NCBI GenBank assembly: GCA_030642525.1
Contig: DAOWNO010000138.1
Span: 1 to 6,133 of the forward strand
DNA from: Candidatus Aegiribacteria sp.
GTDB taxonomy: Bacteria; Fermentibacterota; Fermentibacteria; Fermentibacterales; JCC-6
Length of the DNA: 6,133 nucleotides
Direction of reading: 5' to 3'
In this document: piece by piece, positions 1-5,985 of the stretch
Layout of the letters: every line of letters begins with the position of its first letter
How positions within the stretch are numbered: the stretch's first letter is position 1
Notes under the pieces: model-generated
The model's database searches: none
What the model saw: only the letters and a program-made list of their open reading frames with translations
What the model was told of the DNA's origin: nothing
Translations under genes and position numbers: made by a program

Positions 1-171
1 GGGAATAGCAAAACCAAGAACAGGCGGATCCATTTCGGAGATATGATTACAGGCTATAATAACTCCGCCTTTCCGGGGAACTCTCTCAGTTCCATAAACA
101 GAGAATCCAAAAAGCAATCGCGAAATCAGACCTCCATAGTACTGGATGCGGATGCGAACGGATTCTTTCAT
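1..171 (-). CDS. plsC: 1-acyl-glycerol-3-phosphate acyltransferase (PlsC family), N-terminal part
   Basis: The first 57 residues of a protein that runs off the low-coordinate edge of the window. Residues 42-50 read NHISEMDPP, which contains the NHx4D catalytic motif I of the PlsC/LPLAT acyltransferases (H43 and D48). The preceding strand VIIACNH and the short amphipathic N-terminus are also typical. Family members use acyl-ACP or acyl-CoA to acylate lysophosphatidic acid at the inner membrane, giving phosphatidic acid for phospholipid synthesis. The glycerol-phosphate-binding motif (FPEGTRS-like) would lie beyond the window and cannot be checked. The ATG at 169-171 overlaps the cmk stop as ATGA, so translation is probably coupled to cmk; a weak GGGTG lies 7 bases upstream. 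A cmk-plsC pairing is common in bacteria. Another LPLAT-fold acyltransferase is possible because only motif I is visible. Confidence 0.85.
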   Translation of the reverse strand, partial: MKESVRIRIQYYGGLISRLLFGFSVYGTERVPRKGGVIIACNHISEMDPPVLGFAIP

Positions 172-833
172 TGTTTCACACCCATTCGCTCTCTGAAAAG
201 TTCTATAACAGTAGGAACCTGCTCGGATATGGTCATCATGGTTGAATCGAGTATAAAAGCTCCGGGTGCAATCCTCAGAGGACTGTCCGAACGGTTTCTA
301 TCTCTATAATCTCTTTTAAGCTGCGAGCTGAGCAGTTTTCCATAATTCGCTTCATTTCCCAGAAGACGCAGCTCTCTCCATCTCCTTAAAACACGGATGG
401 CAACATCAGCAATTACATATACTTTCAAATCAGCATCCGGAAACACGACTGTTCCCATATCCCTGCCTTCAGCTACGGTATTATGGGCTTTGCCGAATTT
501 CTGCTGAATTATTACCATTTCTCTGCGTACGGCAGATTGGGAGGATACTATGCTGGCGGCATCACTTATTTCAGGAGTTCTTATTAAGGATGAAACATCC
601 TCGTTATCAATAAATACGACTCCGCCGCGTATATCAATGGAATGATTACGAATGTTTTCAGCGAGTAGAAGAGAATCATCAAGCGGTATTGAATTTCGCA
701 ATAATAGAAGAGCCGAAGCCCTGTACATGGCTCCGGTATCAAGATATGAATAACCAAGCCTGTCAGCCACCAGGCGAGCAGTAGTACTCTTCCCGGAGGC
801 GGCCGGTCCGTCTATTGCGATTATACTAGTCAG
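168..833 (-). CDS. cmk: Cytidylate kinase (start codon uncertain)
   Basis: Phosphorylates CMP and dCMP with ATP in the cytoplasm, feeding CTP and dCTP pools. Numbered from a CTG at 831-833 (221 residues, normal for the family), the protein has the P-loop DGPAASGKST at 8-17, DTGAMYR at 32-38, the CMP-kinase signature EGRDMGT at about 122-128, and the lid-region arginines and SPLRIAPGA segment at about 174-192. The first conventional start inside the frame is a GTG at 768-770, which would delete the P-loop and cannot give an active kinase, so translation must begin further upstream. An in-frame TGA lies at 840-842, and between it and the P-loop there is no ATG, GTG or TTG. CTG is the only near-standard choice. 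A TTG at 835-837 has a better-placed ribosome binding site but is in another frame that stops at 826-828. A single-base error or frameshift near 829-834 is therefore a real alternative. The stop overlaps the plsC ATG. Confidence 0.92.
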   Translation of the reverse strand: MTSIIAIDGPAASGKSTTARLVADRLGYSYLDTGAMYRASALLLLRNSIPLDDSLLLAENIRNHSIDIRGGVVFIDNEDVSSLIRTPEISDAASIVSSQSAVRREMVIIQQKFGKAHNTVAEGRDMGTVVFPDADLKVYVIADVAIRVLRRWRELRLLGNEANYGKLLSSQLKRDYRDRNRSDSPLRIAPGAFILDSTMMTISEQVPTVIELFRERMGVKQ

Positions 834-844
834 GCAAAGTCACA

Positions 845-850
845 CCCTTT
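845..850 (-). promoter_or_regulatory. Ribosome binding site upstream of cmk
   Basis: AAAGGG on the minus strand in the rluB-cmk gap. It lies 11 bases before the in-frame CTG at 831-833 and 7 bases before the out-of-frame TTG at 835-837. Three other genes here have AAAGG-like sites 6-7 bases before a TTG start, so the spacing favours the TTG. This conflict is what makes the cmk start doubtful. Confidence 0.6.
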
Positions 851-867
851 CGTTCAAGATGGCTGCA

Positions 868-896
868 AATATCAGAATAATTGTATGATACGTCAA
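868..896 (-). promoter_or_regulatory. Possible internal sigma-70-type promoter before cmk
   Basis: Read on the minus strand, TTGACG (891-896, five of six matches to the -35 consensus) is followed after 17 bases by GATATT (868-873, four of six matches to the -10 consensus). It sits in the only real intergenic gap (834-902), so a start site near 861 would give a short leader for cmk and plsC. The surrounding bases are AT-rich. The -10 is weak and the call rests on matching alone. No rho-independent terminator is visible in the same gap. Confidence 0.3.
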
Positions 897-902
897 GAGT
901 TA

Positions 903-1634
903 TTAATCAAGATCGACTGATGCCTTCAGCTTTTCGAGTTCTTCTGCTCGCAGTATGCGCCATGAGCCCCGTTCCAGTCCGTTCAGAGTTACAGGACCGT
1001 ATCGAATTCTCTCCAGCCTTGAAAGGTCAAGCCTGCTTTTCTCCGCAATGCGTCTCACTTCTTTGTTTCTTCCGGTATGCAGCACAATATTGATATTCTT
1101 TTTTCCAGTTATTTTCACCGACACAGGATTCGAATGTTCACCTCTGCCCAGGTATATCCCTTTCCTCAGTTTTCTTATCATTTCAGGCGAAGGCGGAACT
1201 TTCAGTAATAATCTGTACTCACGCTCAATCTGCCATGACGGATGGGTAAGCCGATGAATAAGCTCGCCATCATTACTGAGAAGCAGCAGGCCGCCGGTGT
1301 TGATATCCAGTCGTCCTACAGGAACTGTTCCCGGCGGCAGTCCTTTAATCAGCTGTAAAACAGATCTTTGAGAAAAGGGAGATAAAGTAGTCTCATAACC
1401 ACAGGGTTTATTAAGAACAGCAGTCACAAACGCCAGAGGTTTTACTCTTCTTCCCCTGCACATAACTTTGTCATCGGATGTGACTCTGAATCCCGGAACA
1501 ATGACGGTTTTATCGTTGACGGTAACCAACCCGCTCTGAATCAGCTCATCGCATTTCCGACGCGAAGCAATACCTGCCCGCGCAAGAAATCTGTTAAGCC
1601 TGAAGTCAGCCCTATTCTCCGTCTGCGGCACCAA
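903..1634 (-). CDS. rluB: 23S rRNA pseudouridine synthase, RluB/RsuA family
   Basis: Isomerises a specific uridine in ribosomal RNA to pseudouridine during ribosome assembly. The 243 residues comprise an S4 RNA-binding domain (about 11-55, with LNRFLARAGIASRRKCDELI) followed by the RsuA-type catalytic domain. Visible signatures are NKPCGY at 75-80, the catalytic motif VGRLDINTGGLLLLSNDGEL at about 106-125 with nucleophile D110, GRNKEVRRI at 188-196, and LERIRYGPV at 207-215. Length and order fit RluB; without a tree, RsuA (16S rRNA) or RluE/RluF specificity cannot be excluded, but the scpB-rluB-cmk neighbourhood favours RluB. The start is TTG at 1632-1634, with GTG as the very next-but-unlikely codon; both fall inside the end of scpB, giving a 23-base overlap. 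The ribosome binding site lies within the scpB coding sequence, so expression is probably coupled to scpB. Confidence 0.93.
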   Translation of the reverse strand: MVPQTENRADFRLNRFLARAGIASRRKCDELIQSGLVTVNDKTVIVPGFRVTSDDKVMCRGRRVKPLAFVTAVLNKPCGYETTLSPFSQRSVLQLIKGLPPGTVPVGRLDINTGGLLLLSNDGELIHRLTHPSWQIEREYRLLLKVPPSPEMIRKLRKGIYLGRGEHSNPVSVKITGKKNINIVLHTGRNKEVRRIAEKSRLDLSRLERIRYGPVTLNGLERGSWRILRAEELEKLKASVDLD

Positions 1635-2193
1635 ATAAATCCTTTTCCTCCATTTCGGAGGAGCTCATACACAACAGTTCGGCAATTTCGGAAGACCTTG
1701 GCAGATGGTCAAGATCAGTCAGGCCGAAATATTCAAGAAACACCATGGTTGTTGAATACAGAAGCGGTCTTCCCGGAGTCTCCATCCTGCCTGAGATCCT
1801 GATCATATCTCTTTCCAGGAGTGTTCTTATCGCACTGTCGCAATTCACTCCTCTTATGGATTCTATCGCCATTCTCGTACAGGGTTGACTGTATGCGATA
1901 ACAGCAAGCGTTTCAAGTGCAGCTCTGGACAGCTTGCCCGGTTTCCGGCCTTCGAAGAGCTGAGATACTATTGCGCCGAAGTCTTTATCTGTCGCAAGCC
2001 TGTATCCGCCAGCGACTTCGATTATGATCAGCGCGTGCTGCTGATCGAGAAATGCTTTATTGAGCCTGTCCAGTGCCTGATGGACTGAATCCTTACCACT
2101 TCCGGTATATTCACACAATTTTTCAATGCTCAATGAAGCATCTGAAGCGAAGATAAGAGCTTCAACTTCCCTGGCCAGTCTATCAAGAATCAA
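1612..2193 (-). CDS. scpB: Segregation and condensation protein B
   Basis: Cytoplasmic subunit of the Smc-ScpAB condensin complex, which compacts and segregates the chromosome; a ScpB dimer binds the kleisin ScpA. The protein has 193 residues, the usual length. It shows the two winged-helix domains of the family: an N-terminal one (about 3-80, opening LAREVEALIFASD) and a C-terminal one (about 85-165) with the highly conserved LSRAALETLAVIAYSQP (88-104), IRGVNCDSAIRTLLERDMI (113-131) and TPGRPLLYSTT (139-149) segments. The tail after residue 165 is acidic and variable, as expected. The start is TTG at 2191-2193, which matches the family N-terminus and has AAAGGTGGA just upstream. It overlaps scpA by 11 bases and rluB by 23 bases. 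No smc gene is present in the window. Confidence 0.97.
   Translation of the reverse strand: MILDRLAREVEALIFASDASLSIEKLCEYTGSGKDSVHQALDRLNKAFLDQQHALIIIEVAGGYRLATDKDFGAIVSQLFEGRKPGKLSRAALETLAVIAYSQPCTRMAIESIRGVNCDSAIRTLLERDMIRISGRMETPGRPLLYSTTMVFLEYFGLTDLDHLPRSSEIAELLCMSSSEMEEKDLFGAADGE
1641..1651 (-). promoter_or_regulatory. Ribosome binding site of rluB, inside scpB
   Basis: GGAGGAAAAGG on the minus strand, a strong purine-rich site whose last G is 6 bases before the TTG at 1632-1634. It supports the TTG start and hence the 23-base overlap with scpB. The same bases encode scpB residues MEEKD near its C-terminus. Confidence 0.65.
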
Positions 2194-2920
2194 CAGTCCA
2201 CCTTTCGGTACGTTTTAGTTCAATTTCCGCGAATGGATATGCCTGATGAAAGGAAATCCACCCCCTTCTGATAAGCTCGAGAATTGTAATGAAATAGGAT
2301 ACGATTTTCGTTCTGGATGGTTTAAGACCAACGATTGATCTGAAAGAAATCAGATCGCCGGTATGGAATATCTGTTCAAGAGTCTGTATGCACTCCGACA
2401 CAGTCAGCAGTTTTCGCTGAATTCTTTGTGACGGAAGTTCAATTTCGTCCTCTGAAAGGTTATCCAGAGCTCTCAGAAGATCCATCAAGGATGTCTGCCC
2501 CGGTTCGACAGAGGTATTATCTATCGACCATCTGTCACGTTCTCCAGGGGATGTGTAAATATCATTCCAGGTCTCTTCGCTTCTGTGGAGTTCCTTTGCG
2601 ATTTCACGAAATGTTCTGTAGAGAATAAGCTGACGTCTGAGTTCTGCTCCAGGATCTTCTTCCTCCTCTCCGTCGATTCTGTGAATCGGCAGAAGAGATC
2701 TGCTTTTCATCCTGGTTAATGTCGCTGCCATAACCAGATACTCACTTGCAATGTCGAGATTCAGATCATGAGCTTCTCTGATATATTTAAGATACTGATC
2801 CGCTACGTGAGCCATGGGAATATCGTAGATATCTATTTCGTCTCTTCGAATAAGATAAAGCAGCAGATCAAGCGGCCCTTCAAACGATTCAAGCTGAATA
2901 CGGCAACTGTTGCTCAACAC
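2183..2920 (-). CDS. scpA: Segregation and condensation protein A (kleisin)
   Basis: Kleisin subunit that bridges the Smc heads and recruits ScpB in bacterial condensin. The 245-residue protein begins with the diagnostic ScpA segment ESFEGPLDLLLYLIRRDEID (11-30) and IYDIPMAHVADQYLKYI (31-47), which form the helical part that contacts the Smc neck. LDIASEYLVMAATLTRMKSR (55-74) continues the N-terminal domain. A variable acidic linker follows (EEEED near 85-89). The C-terminal winged helix, with KIVSYFITILELIRRG at 205-220, binds an Smc head. The start is GTG at 2918-2920, 15 bases after the era-like stop; TTG at 2915-2917 is the next codon and cannot be excluded. No strong ribosome binding site is visible, so re-initiation from the upstream gene is likely. 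The end overlaps scpB by 11 bases, the usual scpAB arrangement. Confidence 0.97.
   Translation of the reverse strand: MLSNSCRIQLESFEGPLDLLLYLIRRDEIDIYDIPMAHVADQYLKYIREAHDLNLDIASEYLVMAATLTRMKSRSLLPIHRIDGEEEEDPGAELRRQLILYRTFREIAKELHRSEETWNDIYTSPGERDRWSIDNTSVEPGQTSLMDLLRALDNLSEDEIELPSQRIQRKLLTVSECIQTLEQIFHTGDLISFRSIVGLKPSRTKIVSYFITILELIRRGWISFHQAYPFAEIELKRTERWTVDS
2197..2205 (-). promoter_or_regulatory. Ribosome binding site of scpB, inside scpA
   Basis: AAAGGTGGA on the minus strand, with AAAGG 7 bases before the TTG at 2191-2193. It supports that TTG as the scpB start and the 11-base scpA-scpB overlap. Confidence 0.55.
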
Positions 2921-2935
2921 AGTATTGTTCTCGGA

Positions 2936-3808
2936 CTAGCAGACATATCCGAATTCAACCAGATCACTCTGATTGCCGGGCCAGGATTCCCTGACCTTAA
3001 CCCAGAGATCAAGATACATCGGTCTTTCAAGAATCCTTGAAGCTCCCTCTTCCGCTATATCGGCTATGTTCTGAAGCATTGCACCTTTTCTGCCGATAAC
3101 CACACCTTTATTCGAATGCTTCGCAACATGCAGATTGGCTCTGACATACCTCTTATCATCACGGATGGAAAATTCTTCAATCTGCACTGCCGTAGAAGTA
3201 GCAACATCAGAAGGGAGAACACTGAAAAGGCTGATCCTGATCTGCTCGCTTATAAGGAATCTCTCCGAATGAAGAGATGTACAGCCTTCGGGAAATAATC
3301 TGCCGCGAGCAGGAATGTAGCCTGCAATAACTTCCCGCAGTCTGTATGTGCTTTCCAGGCATGGCGGGCAGACTGGTACAATTTCCTGAAAACTGCCGAA
3401 CATGGCTATCTGGTTTATGAAAGCACTATGCAGAATTCTTGGGAAATAATCAATAAATGTTGGTACAACAATAAGCGGAATATGGGCTATCTCTTCAATA
3501 AATTCCCTTATTCTTGTTGATTTCAGCTGAGAAGACAGATCTGTAGAGCTGATTGTCAGGCAGATTACATCCATTCCACTGAAAAATTCCGCATCATCAA
3601 ATACTTCAATCGGTGGAGTGTCTATAAAACATATCTGAGTGTCATCATTCATATATATACTGGAGATCGGAACCCTGGTTGTTCCTTTATGTCCGTGGGA
3701 AGGCGATATTTTTCTTTCGGTAAGAGCGTTAATCAGTGTCGATTTGCCGGAGTTCGTCAAACCAGCTATCGCGACATATCCTGCTCTTATTTCATTATCG
3801 GATTTCAC
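2936..3808 (-). CDS. era: Era-like GTPase with degenerate G motifs and intact KH domain
   Basis: Era is a GTPase that binds the 3' end of 16S rRNA through a KH domain during small-subunit assembly. This 290-residue protein aligns with Era along its whole length. The G1 P-loop is kept (GLTNSGKST, 16-24) and a G2-like TTR is present (43-45). G3 reads DTPP (63-66) instead of DTPG. The segment after it, normally switch II and its helix, is about 11 residues shorter than in E. coli Era by manual alignment. G4 reads TFID (117-120) where NKxD is expected. The G5 SA position reads CP (147-148). The C-terminal part is conventional: VVIGRKGAMLQNI (236-248) carries the KH GxxG loop, and YLDLWVKVRESW (265-276) matches the Era C-terminus. 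GTP specificity and hydrolysis are thus doubtful, while RNA binding looks preserved. The GTG start forms a GTGA overlap with the upstream stop. It is either a diverged Era or a paralogue of another copy. Confidence 0.87.
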   Translation of the reverse strand: MKSDNEIRAGYVAIAGLTNSGKSTLINALTERKISPSHGHKGTTRVPISSIYMNDDTQICFIDTPPIEVFDDAEFFSGMDVICLTISSTDLSSQLKSTRIREFIEEIAHIPLIVVPTFIDYFPRILHSAFINQIAMFGSFQEIVPVCPPCLESTYRLREVIAGYIPARGRLFPEGCTSLHSERFLISEQIRISLFSVLPSDVATSTAVQIEEFSIRDDKRYVRANLHVAKHSNKGVVIGRKGAMLQNIADIAEEGASRILERPMYLDLWVKVRESWPGNQSDLVEFGYVC

Positions 3809-5157
3809 TGATCTGTTACCTCTGTTTCCGGAATTATCTCCGGAGATATTTCCTCTATTTCTTCTTCTATCTCAACAGTTCCGGTAATCGCGATAAAATC
3901 TCCCGATGAATTGCCATAATACAGAATGGAATTTGCCAGTAAAGGAGCTGTTCCGGAGTAACCATTCATTTCCAGAGAATCAAGTTTTGCACCGGTGTTC
4001 AGGTCAAGCAAATGCAAACGCTGATCATCACAGGAAACGTAAATACAACTATCTCCGGCAATGGGCGGCAACTGCAGCCAATTCTCGAATTCCTGCTCCC
4101 ACAGCAGGTTCCCGTTTGATGAATTCAGCGCAACCAGCCTGCTGTCGTTAGTTCCTATAAGAACGATATTATTCCCCGCAATAACCGGTCTTGCGAGAAC
4201 ACATCTTGCGGAATTATCTACAATATCAGTTTCCCAGAGCAACTCTCCTCCGGCTATTGTCAGTTTTCTTACAGAACCATCAGAGAAGCCTGCATAAATA
4301 CCGGTACTATCAGCAGATGGAGAGGATGCCTGCCTTCCGTATTCTCTTATCCACAGTTTATTGCCTTCAGTGTCAAATACCGCGATCTTCCCACTCTCAG
4401 ATGAAAATACCGCAAGGGAATCGATAATTGCAGGGCCAAGCACTGTACCGCCTATTTCGCCGTCCCAGAGGAGTTCCCCGTCTCTTGCGCGGAGGGCACA
4501 TATCTTACCCATTGAGTTTCCGGATAATATTATGGAATCTGCAAGTATACCGACACTGCAGAAGACATGATAACCAAGTCCTGTTGACCAGCGTTTACTG
4601 CCCGACATCCTGTCAAGAGCATAGATGATTCCATCCTGACCTCCGAAATACACAGAATTTGAATCAACAGCAGGTTCACCGCAGATTCCACACACTGTGC
4701 TGAATGACCAGAGTATCGTTCCGTTCAGAGCGTTAACCGCTCTTAAGAGTCCATCGTTACAACCGAAATACAATACGTTTTCGCGGATTGCCGGAGAGGA
4801 AAAGAATTCCCTTCCCCCATTTGACCGTATACTCCATACCGTTTCAAATGGCGGAATGATATCCGGTCCCCATGCTGCGTTACCATGGGAATATCCTCTT
4901 GCCTGCAGCCATAGATCAGGAAGCTCCATTGCGGCGCTCACAGTATCAGGGGGAACCAGGCTGTCAATCTGTGTTGAATCACCGGGAAGAACCTGCAGAG
5001 CTTCATCGGGTTTCCCGCTGCCGCCTACAGTTGATAACAGAAAAAGAATGATAAGAGTGAATATCAGAGTGATTCCGATAATCATATTCTGTCTGTTGCC
5101 ACGATTCTGAATAATGTGAGTATCGTTTTCAGTCTGAAGATGCGTTTCAAGTATCAA
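3805..5157 (-). CDS. Membrane-anchored PQQ-type beta-propeller protein (BamB-like)
   Basis: A 450-residue protein with a cytoplasmic N-terminus (1-24), one hydrophobic segment (about 25-43) and a large extracytoplasmic beta-propeller. Residues 81-107 resemble the entry segment of PQQ-like propellers. About seven or eight blades follow, with repeated D/S-G-x-x-x-A-L-x-x-x-x-G-x-x-x-W units, for example DGLLRAVNALNGTILW (135-150), DGIIYALDRMSGSKRW (175-190), SGKIAVFDTEGNKLW (255-269) and DSRLVALNSSNGNLLW (338-353). The C-terminus is a short acidic tail (about 428-450). Such proteins often act as scaffolds, as BamB does in outer-membrane protein assembly; no enzyme residues are evident and the partner is unknown. 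BamB is a lipoprotein, but no lipobox is seen here. The TTG start at 5155-5157 is supported by GAAAGG 6 bases upstream; the internal ATG at residue 25 has none. It lies 10 bases after the L,D-transpeptidase and overlaps the era-like gene by 4. Confidence 0.85.
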   Translation of the reverse strand: MILETHLQTENDTHIIQNRGNRQNMIIGITLIFTLIILFLLSTVGGSGKPDEALQVLPGDSTQIDSLVPPDTVSAAMELPDLWLQARGYSHGNAAWGPDIIPPFETVWSIRSNGGREFFSSPAIRENVLYFGCNDGLLRAVNALNGTILWSFSTVCGICGEPAVDSNSVYFGGQDGIIYALDRMSGSKRWSTGLGYHVFCSVGILADSIILSGNSMGKICALRARDGELLWDGEIGGTVLGPAIIDSLAVFSSESGKIAVFDTEGNKLWIREYGRQASSPSADSTGIYAGFSDGSVRKLTIAGGELLWETDIVDNSARCVLARPVIAGNNIVLIGTNDSRLVALNSSNGNLLWEQEFENWLQLPPIAGDSCIYVSCDDQRLHLLDLNTGAKLDSLEMNGYSGTAPLLANSILYYGNSSGDFIAITGTVEIEEEIEEISPEIIPETEVTDQ

Positions 5158-5163
5158 TGCAAA

Positions 5164-5169
5164 CCTTTC
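5164..5169 (-). promoter_or_regulatory. Ribosome binding site of the beta-propeller gene
   Basis: GAAAGG on the minus strand, overlapping the TGA stop of the L,D-transpeptidase and 6 bases before the TTG at 5155-5157. It decides for the TTG over the downstream ATG at 5083-5085, so the protein keeps its 24-residue cytoplasmic N-terminus. Confidence 0.6.
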
Positions 5170-5974
5170 AGTATATGATTACCGGCGCACCTACAGGAAG
5201 CGCTCTGTATAAAGCCTCAAGATCAGCGCTGCCCATTCTGATGCACCCATGACTAATATTTCTTCCACTGCCGACACCATAGTGAATCAGAATTCCTCCA
5301 CCAAGATCGATCTTGTATTCACCAAGCACGCCAGGCACTTTCTGAACCCAGACCCTCTCCTCTGCTGAAAGAGAATCACGATAATATACAATCTGATCAT
5401 CCCAGGATAATGTATCGGGTATGACGACATACTCATCAGGCTCCGGTGGAGTGAGATTCATCTCCTGCCAGTACCAGTCCGGCCTGTACCAGTATGGATT
5501 CTCCCCGATTTTTACTACATATCGGAGACCTCTAGGTGTGCTGAAATTCCATACCGCTCCAGAATCGTTGCTTGTCCAGCCTTTTCCGGTTCCACAGTAG
5601 CCGGATCTTATCAGAATATCCTCTCCGTTGCCGAAACTCCGTCTCAGATGAAATCTGTTCTGCCTGGTGTCAATAAGAAGATAATGTCCGTAGTAGCTGT
5701 TTCTCAGTTCATTTTCCCGCAGTCTTGCATGAAGAGAGTCCGCCCTTAGCATGAGTTCATCAATGTTGTACTCTCTTGCCAGAAGAAAAGAGTTCACTGC
5801 CGCCAGCGTATCGCGCTCGGAACTCACTCGCTGGAGTTCGTTATCAGTGATAAAAAATTCGTACTGGACTTTCTGCAATCTCCTGGAAAGTTGATCAGAA
5901 TTGATGAAACTGACTGTAAATCCGACTATCAGCACTCCTGCAAGCAGCATTAGAGCGGTTTTCAGTGAATTCAT
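5168..5974 (-). CDS. Membrane-anchored L,D-transpeptidase (YkuD domain) with coiled-coil stalk
   Basis: YkuD-family enzymes use a cysteine to form 3-3 peptidoglycan cross-links or to attach proteins to the wall, outside the inner membrane. The 268-residue protein has a single hydrophobic helix (about 5-23) with no evident cleavage or lipobox site, so it is probably a type II anchor. A heptad-like charged stretch follows (about 27-93), likely a coiled coil. The catalytic domain starts near HYLLIDTRQNRFHL (97-110). The active-site block is ILIHYGVGSG (228-237) and ISHGCIRMG (240-248): H231, S241, H242, nucleophile C244 and R246 are all present. Between these lies an aromatic-rich stretch (PYWYRPDWYW, 160-169). 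The ATG at 5972-5974 is chosen over the adjacent TTG at 5975-5977 because AAGGGG is 5 bases upstream. It follows a probable M15 peptidase by 10 bases, suggesting joint wall remodelling. Exact cross-link chemistry is unknown. Confidence 0.92.
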   Translation of the reverse strand: MNSLKTALMLLAGVLIVGFTVSFINSDQLSRRLQKVQYEFFITDNELQRVSSERDTLAAVNSFLLAREYNIDELMLRADSLHARLRENELRNSYYGHYLLIDTRQNRFHLRRSFGNGEDILIRSGYCGTGKGWTSNDSGAVWNFSTPRGLRYVVKIGENPYWYRPDWYWQEMNLTPPEPDEYVVIPDTLSWDDQIVYYRDSLSAEERVWVQKVPGVLGEYKIDLGGGILIHYGVGSGRNISHGCIRMGSADLEALYRALPVGAPVIIY

Positions 5975-5979
5975 CAAGT

Positions 5980-5985
5980 CCCCTT
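5980..5985 (-). promoter_or_regulatory. Ribosome binding site of the L,D-transpeptidase gene
   Basis: AAGGGG on the minus strand, overlapping the last base of the upstream stop codon. It is 5 bases from the ATG at 5972-5974 but only 2 from the TTG at 5975-5977, so the ATG is the better start. Confidence 0.65.

Noticed and set aside
55..60. TATAAT on the plus strand
   Set aside because: It lies within the plsC coding region on the opposite strand, and no plus-strand gene follows it.
43..309. An 88-codon plus-strand open frame
   Set aside because: It is antisense to cmk and the start of plsC, both of which are well supported by motifs.
168..770. cmk starting at the GTG at 768-770
   Set aside because: This would remove the first beta strand and the P-loop, which are clearly encoded in the same frame just upstream, leaving a protein that could not bind ATP.
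834..902. Terminator or riboswitch in the rluB-cmk gap
   Set aside because: I found no GC-rich hairpin followed by a T-run on the minus strand, and the gap is too short and featureless for a known riboswitch.
4697..5110. A 137-codon open frame on the plus strand
   Set aside because: It lies wholly antisense to the propeller gene, has no recognisable domain or ribosome binding site, and its composition looks like a shadow of the minus-strand codons.
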